DNA of 64,000 nt from an uncultured Candidatus Melainabacteria bacterium (lineage in GTDB: Bacteria > Cyanobacteriota > Vampirovibrionia > Gastranaerophilales > Gastranaerophilaceae): the NCBI GenBank assembly GCA_934692625.1, contig CAKUUC010000002.1, positions 62,001 to 126,000 of the forward strand. The letters are read 5' to 3'. The notes beneath the pieces were generated by a model, which was not told the DNA's origin, ran no database searches, and was given only the letters and a program-made list of their open reading frames with translations. Below are positions 59,350-64,000 of this stretch, in pieces (within the stretch, counting starts at the first letter, position 1; each line of letters starts with the position of its first letter). The position numbers and the translations under genes were made by a program.

Positions 59350-60381
59350 ATGGCAAAAGAGAAAGCAAATATCGCAATATTAGGTGCTACAGGTGTTGTA
59401 GGTCGTGAAATTACCAAAATCGTTGATGAATTGAAAATCGAGTATAAGACGATTAAATTTTTATCAAGTGCAAAAAGTGCTGGTACAAAGATTGAATTTC
59501 AAGGCAAAGAATACACAGTAGAAGAAGCAAAACCTGAAAGCTTTGATGGTGTTGATATTGTTTTGGCTTCTGCCGGTGGTTCAACTTCGCAAAAATTTGC
59601 ACCTGAAATCGTTAAACGTGGCGGAGTTTTGATTGATAATTCATCAGCATTCCGTATGGATAAAGATGTTCCGCTTGTTATTGCTTATGTAAACGATGAA
59701 GATTTGAAAAAACACAAAGGTATTATCGCAAATCCAAATTGTTCAACTTCTCAGTTGATGTTAGTTTTGAAACCTTTGCATGAAAAATTCGGGATAAAAA
59801 GACTTATTGTTTCAACTTATCAAGCAGTATCAGGGGCAGGATTAAAGGCAATTAATGAATTGACTGAAAATACCAAGGCAACTCTTGAAAATAAAGAATT
59901 TACAAATGAAGCATTCAAAAAACCAATATCCTTCAATGTAATTCCGCAAATTGATGTATTCTGTGAAAACGGTTATACAAAAGAAGAAATGAAAGTTGTT
60001 AACGAAACGAAAAAAATTCTTCACTTACCGCAAGATTTGCCAATATCTTGTACAGCAGCGAGAGTTCCTGTTTATAACGGACACTCTGAAGCGGTTGATA
60101 TTGAGTTTGAAAAACACGTTACTCCAGATGAAGTTAGAGCAATTTTGAAAGCGTCTTTCGGAATTGAAGTGATTGACAATCCTGAAAATTATGAATATCC
60201 GACGACTCGTGATGCTTCAGGTGTAAATCCGGTATTTGTTGGTAGAATCAGATGCAATTTGGCATTTGAAAACGGTATTTCTTTGTGGTGCGTTGCTGAT
60301 AACTTGCGAATTGGTGCGGCATTAAATACTGTCAGAATTTGTAAAAAAGTAATAGAAATGGGACTTTACGGTAAAGAATAA
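59350..60381 (+). CDS. asd: aspartate-semialdehyde dehydrogenase
   Basis: I chose the ATG at 59350 (343 residues), which has GAGGAC at a proper distance. The protein has NIAILGATGVVGREI for NADP, FLSSAKSAGT, NPNCSTSQLMLVLKPL with the active-site Cys, and YPTTRDASGVNPVFVGRIR. It reduces aspartyl phosphate to the semialdehyde for lysine, threonine, methionine and diaminopimelate. Its stop shares one base with the small gene that follows. Confidence 0.95.
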   Translation: MAKEKANIAILGATGVVGREITKIVDELKIEYKTIKFLSSAKSAGTKIEFQGKEYTVEEAKPESFDGVDIVLASAGGSTSQKFAPEIVKRGGVLIDNSSAFRMDKDVPLVIAYVNDEDLKKHKGIIANPNCSTSQLMLVLKPLHEKFGIKRLIVSTYQAVSGAGLKAINELTENTKATLENKEFTNEAFKKPISFNVIPQIDVFCENGYTKEEMKVVNETKKILHLPQDLPISCTAARVPVYNGHSEAVDIEFEKHVTPDEVRAILKASFGIEVIDNPENYEYPTTRDASGVNPVFVGRIRCNLAFENGISLWCVADNLRIGAALNTVRICKKVIEMGLYGKE

Positions 60382-60602
60382 TGCTAAAAATTTCAAAATT
60401 AACAATTACTTCAATCTTTTCAGGGTATCCTGATTTGGTTAAAACAAAATACCCAGAAGCAAAAAGGGCAGCAACTTTGATTAAAGAAAGAATGCAGTTA
60501 ACAGAAGGTATATTTGCAGACAAAGTAGTACCTGAATATATGGCAAAAACTAACAAATCATGTACTATAGCCAAAACGGCAACCAAATCTTTTATTGGAT
60601 AA
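60381..60602 (+). CDS. small hypothetical protein coupled to asd
   Basis: The 73-residue protein begins at an ATG that overlaps the asd stop by one base. It starts LKISKLTITSIFSGYPD and continues with Lys- and Thr-rich helical sequence. The tight coupling suggests it is really translated. I know no family; the SIFSG segment is faintly similar to the FG signature of other orphan proteins here, but that is weak. Confidence 0.5.
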   Translation: MLKISKLTITSIFSGYPDLVKTKYPEAKRAATLIKERMQLTEGIFADKVVPEYMAKTNKSCTIAKTATKSFIG

Positions 60603-60624
60603 TAATATTTGAGAAAGGTAAATA

Positions 60625-61095
60625 ATGGGACAAGTTTTACGTAGAGAAAATGTAGCAAGTTTTGTTCAAAAACTTCATCAATCCGGCAAAACTGTAGTTG
60701 CGACAAACGGGTGTTTTGACATTTTGCATGTTGGGCATGTCAGATATTTGCAGAAAACGAAAACTTTTGCAGATTATTCGATAGTATTGTTGAATTCTGA
60801 TAAATCTGTAAAATCTATCAAAGGACCTTCTCGTCCGATAAATAACGAAAATGACAGAGCAGAGATTTTATGCGCATTGTCTTGCGTTGATTATGTTGTG
60901 ATGTTTGATGAAGATAGTCCGAGAAATTTGTTAGATGAAATAAAACCTGACGTTTATACAAAAGGTGCGGATTATACAATGGAAACATTACCGGAAGCGG
61001 ATATTATGCGTAAAAATAATACCCGAGTTGAATTCATAACATTTGTTGACGGCAAATCTACAACAAATACTATTGAAAAAATGAAAAACAGTTAG
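60625..61095 (+). CDS. rfaE2: D-glycero-beta-D-manno-heptose 1-phosphate adenylyltransferase
   Basis: The 156-residue protein has the cytidylyltransferase-like motif TNGCFDILHVGHVRYLQ, then VLLNSDKSVKSIKGPSRP, INNENDRAEILCALSCVDYV and PDVYTKGADYT. It matches the adenylyltransferase half of HldE (RfaE domain II). It makes ADP-heptose for the LPS inner core, which agrees with kdsA. The kinase half would have to be elsewhere. AGAAAGG precedes the ATG. Confidence 0.88.
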   Translation: MGQVLRRENVASFVQKLHQSGKTVVATNGCFDILHVGHVRYLQKTKTFADYSIVLLNSDKSVKSIKGPSRPINNENDRAEILCALSCVDYVVMFDEDSPRNLLDEIKPDVYTKGADYTMETLPEADIMRKNNTRVEFITFVDGKSTTNTIEKMKNS

Positions 61096-61176
61096 GATTA
61101 AAATATTTAATTTAATAATTAGAAACATATTGTAATTTTAATTGTTGGAAAACAATTCCTACCAATATTTGGCTTT

Positions 61177-61271
61177 GAAAGAGGTATTCTTTTTTGTTGA
61201 AAACTTTTCTCCAAGGGTAACTTTTTGTAGGTTTTCCACAACAAAAAAGAGGTCAGGAATACCTCTTTTTC
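61177..61271. terminator. large inverted repeat between converging rfaE2 and mnmA
   Basis: The arm at 61177-61199 and the arm at 61239-61271 are inverted copies: AAAGAGGTATTC pairs with GAATACCTCTTT, and TTTTTTGTTG pairs with CAACAAAAAA, with about eight extra bases in the right arm. T-rich arms on both strands allow two-way termination. The size is more than a simple terminator needs. Confidence 0.6.
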
Positions 61272-61291
61272 AAATATATAAATCTTACAAT

Positions 61292-62362
61292 TTATTTTAC
61301 ACTATCAATTACGCCACCGCCAAGTACGATGTCACCATCATACAATACAACTGATTGTCCGATTGCGATAGATTTTTGCATATCATCAAACACTACTTCC
61401 ATACTGTTGTCATCAAGCGGTCTTACTGTTGCCATTACAGGTTGTTGAGTTGAGCGGATTTTTGCACTTACTCGTTTTTCTTCTGTTAACGGTTCACCAA
61501 GTACCCAGCTTAGATTGTTTGCAACAAGCGATTTTTTGAAAGTTTTGTCAGCCGGTCCGATTACAACTTCGTTTGTATCTTTTCTTAATTCTAGTACATA
61601 AAGCGGTTCTGTTGAAGACACTCCAACTCCCTTTCTTTGACCGATTGTATAGTTCCAAATACCTTTATGAGTACCCAATACTTTACCTTCTGAGTCAACA
61701 ATATTGCCGATTTTTTCTTTCAAATTTAGAAGTTCGTTATAATCACCACCGTAAAAATCTTGACTATCAGGTTTTTCAGCAACTTCCAATCCGTAATCTT
61801 TTGCAATTTGTCTGATTTCGTCTTTTGTGTATCCGCCTAGCGGTAAGATAATATTTTTCAATTGATCTTGTTTCAACCTGTACAAGAAATAAGATTGGTC
61901 TTTTTTCGGAGCAACTCCACGTTTTAGGTAAAATTTACCGTCTTTTTCTTCAACTCTTGCATAATGTCCGGTTGCAAATTTGTCAAATTCAATTCCATCT
62001 GCTTTTGCCATTTGTGGTAATGCCCCAAATTTGATATAAGCATTACACCATACGCAAGGGTTTGGAGTTCTGCCTTGAACATATTCAGATTTGAAGTTCT
62101 CAAGAACGATGCTTTCATATTGTTCTACGCAATTGCATACGTGGTAAGGTATTCCAAGATTTTTTGCAAGTTCTCTCGCATCTTCAATACTTTCTTTTTC
62201 ATCAGGTCCGTAGCACGCATCTTTGTGTCCAGATTGTGCAACCATTCCATCTTTTCCCCAAATTGCCATTGTCGCACCGATTACATCGTAACCTTGTTTC
62301 TTTAATATAAGCGCAGCGACTGTTGAATCAACTCCGCCGGATAATCCTACTAATACTTTCAT
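61292..62362 (-). CDS. mnmA: tRNA-specific 2-thiouridylase
   Basis: The 356-residue protein has the PP-loop VGLSGGVDSTVAALILKK, the catalytic Cys in GRTPNPCVWCNAYIKFG, the long tRNA-binding middle (KKDQSYFLYRL) and the C-terminal beta barrel. The second Cys of the usual pair is replaced: the expected CFI segment reads QDFYGG (residues near 202). MnmA puts sulfur on U34 of tRNA-Lys, Glu and Gln. The ATG follows GAGG. Confidence 0.93.
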   Translation of the reverse strand: MKVLVGLSGGVDSTVAALILKKQGYDVIGATMAIWGKDGMVAQSGHKDACYGPDEKESIEDARELAKNLGIPYHVCNCVEQYESIVLENFKSEYVQGRTPNPCVWCNAYIKFGALPQMAKADGIEFDKFATGHYARVEEKDGKFYLKRGVAPKKDQSYFLYRLKQDQLKNIILPLGGYTKDEIRQIAKDYGLEVAEKPDSQDFYGGDYNELLNLKEKIGNIVDSEGKVLGTHKGIWNYTIGQRKGVGVSSTEPLYVLELRKDTNEVVIGPADKTFKKSLVANNLSWVLGEPLTEEKRVSAKIRSTQQPVMATVRPLDDNSMEVVFDDMQKSIAIGQSVVLYDGDIVLGGGVIDSVK

Positions 62363-62471
62363 TTTTACCTCTTTATCTTAATTTGACTGTCATAATTAAA
62401 TAATAAAAAGACTAATTAATCAATAATTACAGCGATTTTTAAATTTTGTAAAAATAATATCAAATACTCTC

Positions 62472-62502
62472 TTGCTTGATAGTTACTCTCAAGGGTTATA
62501 AT
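62472..62502 (+). promoter_or_regulatory. probable dxs promoter
   Basis: TATAAT lies at 62497-62502. The -35 is unclear: TTGCTT (19-base spacer) and TTGATA (15-base spacer) both fit poorly. The start site would be near 62509, about 20 bases before the ATG. Confidence 0.45.
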
Positions 62503-62529
62503 ATATTTATTATGGAAAGAGAGGAAAAA

Positions 62530-64000
62530 ATGATATTAGACAAAGTTAACCAATCAAAAGATTTGAAAAAATTATCTGTTGCCGAAATGAAAACTTTGGC
62601 AAGCGAAATGAGAGAATTAATAATTAAAAAAGTGAATACAATTGGTGGACACTTGGGACCAAACTTAGGTATTGTAGAAGCAACTATTGCAATGCATTAT
62701 GTTTTTGATATGCCAAAAGATAAGGTTGTATTTGATGTTTCGCACCAATGCTATCCGCACAAACTCGTTACCGGTCGTAAAGAAGGCTTTTTGGAACCTG
62801 AAAACTATATGAAATACACAGGTTACACTGCACCGGAAGAAAGTGAACACGATTTGTTCAAAATCGGTCACACTTCAACTTCTGTAAGCTTAGCAACAGG
62901 TGTTGCAAAAGCACGTGACTTAAAGGGTGAAAATTATAATGTAATTGCGATTATCGGTGATGGTTCATTGAGTGGTGGCGAAGCGCTTGAAGGACTGGAT
63001 AATGCTGCAACATTAAATAGTAATATTATCATTGTTGTGAACGATAACGATATGTCAATTGCAGAAAACCACGGTGGTTTGTATGACAATTTGAAACTTT
63101 TACGTCAAACAAAAGGTCAAGCCGAATCAAACTTCTTCAAAACTCTTGGTTTTGATTACATGTTTGTAGAAGACGGAAACGATGTTGAACAAATGATTTC
63201 AGCGTTTGAAAAAGTTAAAAATACAAACAAACCGACCGTTTTACATATTCACACCCTAAAAGGTAAAGGTTTAGCAGTAGCAGAAGAAAACAAAGAAGCA
63301 TTCCACTGGATTATGCCTGGAACTTTGGACGAAAAACCTGAATGCGAAGCACCTGTTGCTGTTGAAAATTACACATCTTTAACTTGTGATTTTATTAAAG
63401 AAAAAATTAAGCAAGATAAAACTGCAATTGTTGTAAATGCCGGCACTCCGGGAGTATTTGGATTTACCAAAGATTATCGTGACGAATTAGGCAAACAATA
63501 TACAGATGTAGGTATTGCAGAAGAACATGCCGTTGCTTATTCATCAGCGCTTGCAAAAAATGGTGCTAAGCCAATCTTAGCAGTCATGAGTTCATTCATA
63601 CAAAGAACTTATGACCAAATGTCACAAGATTTATGCTTGAATAGTTCACCAATTACAATGTTAATTTACTGGGGTGGAATTTCAGGACAAGATGCAACAC
63701 ACCTTTGTACCTTTGATATTCCGTTAATCAGTAATATCCCTAACATGGTTTATTTAGCACCGACTAATAAGGAAGAATATTTAGCAATGCTTGAATTTGC
63801 ATACAATCAAAATGAAAATCCAGTTGCAATAAGAGTACCTATGGTTGAGTTAAAATCTTGCGGCACTCCTGATACTACAGATTATTCAAAACTTAACAAA
63901 TTCCAAGTAACTGAACAAGGTGAAAAAGTTGCAATAGTCGCTGCCGGTAATTTCTATGGATTAGGCAAAGCAGTTAAAGACGAGTTAAAAAAACAATGCG
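62530..64000 (+). CDS. dxs: 1-deoxy-D-xylulose-5-phosphate synthase-like protein (3' end outside window)
   Basis: The frame is open to the window end, giving 490 residues. The N-terminal part has LKKLSVAEMKTLASEMREL, NTIGGHLGPNLGIVEATIAM, DVSHQCYPHKLVTGRKEG, GHTSTSVSLATGVAKA and IIGDGSLSGGEALEGLDN with the ThDP motif; the second domain has DVGIAEEHAVAYSSALAK. It condenses pyruvate and glyceraldehyde-3-phosphate, the first step of MEP isoprenoid synthesis. Several signature residues differ from the E. coli form (SHQ for GHQ), so it may be a divergent subgroup. AGAGGA precedes the ATG. Confidence 0.85.
   Translation, partial: MILDKVNQSKDLKKLSVAEMKTLASEMRELIIKKVNTIGGHLGPNLGIVEATIAMHYVFDMPKDKVVFDVSHQCYPHKLVTGRKEGFLEPENYMKYTGYTAPEESEHDLFKIGHTSTSVSLATGVAKARDLKGENYNVIAIIGDGSLSGGEALEGLDNAATLNSNIIIVVNDNDMSIAENHGGLYDNLKLLRQTKGQAESNFFKTLGFDYMFVEDGNDVEQMISAFEKVKNTNKPTVLHIHTLKGKGLAVAEENKEAFHWIMPGTLDEKPECEAPVAVENYTSLTCDFIKEKIKQDKTAIVVNAGTPGVFGFTKDYRDELGKQYTDVGIAEEHAVAYSSALAKNGAKPILAVMSSFIQRTYDQMSQDLCLNSSPITMLIYWGGISGQDATHLCTFDIPLISNIPNMVYLAPTNKEEYLAMLEFAYNQNENPVAIRVPMVELKSCGTPDTTDYSKLNKFQVTEQGEKVAIVAAGNFYGLGKAVKDELKKQC

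Noticed and set aside
61142..61354. Small plus-strand frame between rfaE2 and mnmA
   Set aside because: It runs through the inverted repeat and the end of mnmA; composition is not protein-like.
1..64000. CRISPR array, tRNA or rRNA genes
   Set aside because: No regularly spaced repeats, no tRNA cloverleaf with TTCGA loop and no rRNA segments were seen on reading both strands by eye; a covariance search would be more sensitive.

Overview
The window is AT-rich bacterial chromosome from a fermentative, diderm organism. My best placement is the non-photosynthetic sister lineage of Cyanobacteria (Vampirovibrionia / Melainabacteria, order Gastranaerophilales). The placement is an inference from four things: several lineage-style orphan proteins with an Asn-rich N-terminus ending in an F-G signature, a group B [FeFe] hydrogenase, LPS core genes (kdsA, rfaE2) that imply an outer membrane, and a zinc-type S14. 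No rRNA or tRNA is present to confirm it.

Layout. 1-2945: dTDP-rhamnose operon (rfbC partial, rfbB, rfbD, rfbA). 2949-5589 (minus): a glycosyltransferase carrying three N-terminal beta-sandwich-like modules, a small unknown protein and comF. 5666-8432: a secreted GxSxG-type putative hydrolase, an unknown partner and a GH3 enzyme. 8521-12742: thrS lacking the TGS domain behind a structured leader, then miaB and an M48 protease. 12743-13538: a decayed patch with a 62-nt nested palindrome, an XRE-type HTH remnant and a pilin-like C-terminal remnant. 13539-16618: pheA, a phosphohexomutase and an orphan FG-signature protein. 16662-24264: a ribosomal protein operon from rpsJ to rpsN with a near-consensus promoter, unusually long structured gaps around rplC, small hairpins in many other gaps and a strong terminator straight after rpsN. 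24310-28715: mutS2, a PepT-like peptidase and a short DegT-like PLP-fold protein. 28720-30781 (minus): MarR regulator plus EmrB/QacA exporter.

31208-40667 is the main accessory region. It holds a degenerate tyrosine-recombinase-like protein beside palindromes, then a GDPD-like TIM-barrel protein, a HAD phosphatase, two paralogous nucleotidyltransferases, a cupin, an Asn-rich repeat protein, two WavE-like proteins flanking a GT2, and a split transketolase. Together these look like a pathway that makes, activates and attaches an unusual sugar or phospho-sugar on the cell surface. It ends in a frameshifted LuxR-type HTH remnant and a perfect terminator.

40924-64000 returns mostly to core genes: gyrB, group B [FeFe] hydrogenase, three lineage-specific (putative membrane) proteins including a tandem paralogue pair, HEAT-repeat protein, queC, DUF366, SPOR protein, kdsA (apparently leaderless), an MBL hydrolase, pheS, rseP, an ArsB/NhaD-type transporter, a secreted GH13 enzyme, a cupin, another FG-signature protein, asd, rfaE2, mnmA and the 5' part of a dxs-like gene cut by the window end.

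All assignments come from reading motifs and domain order; no database search was run.
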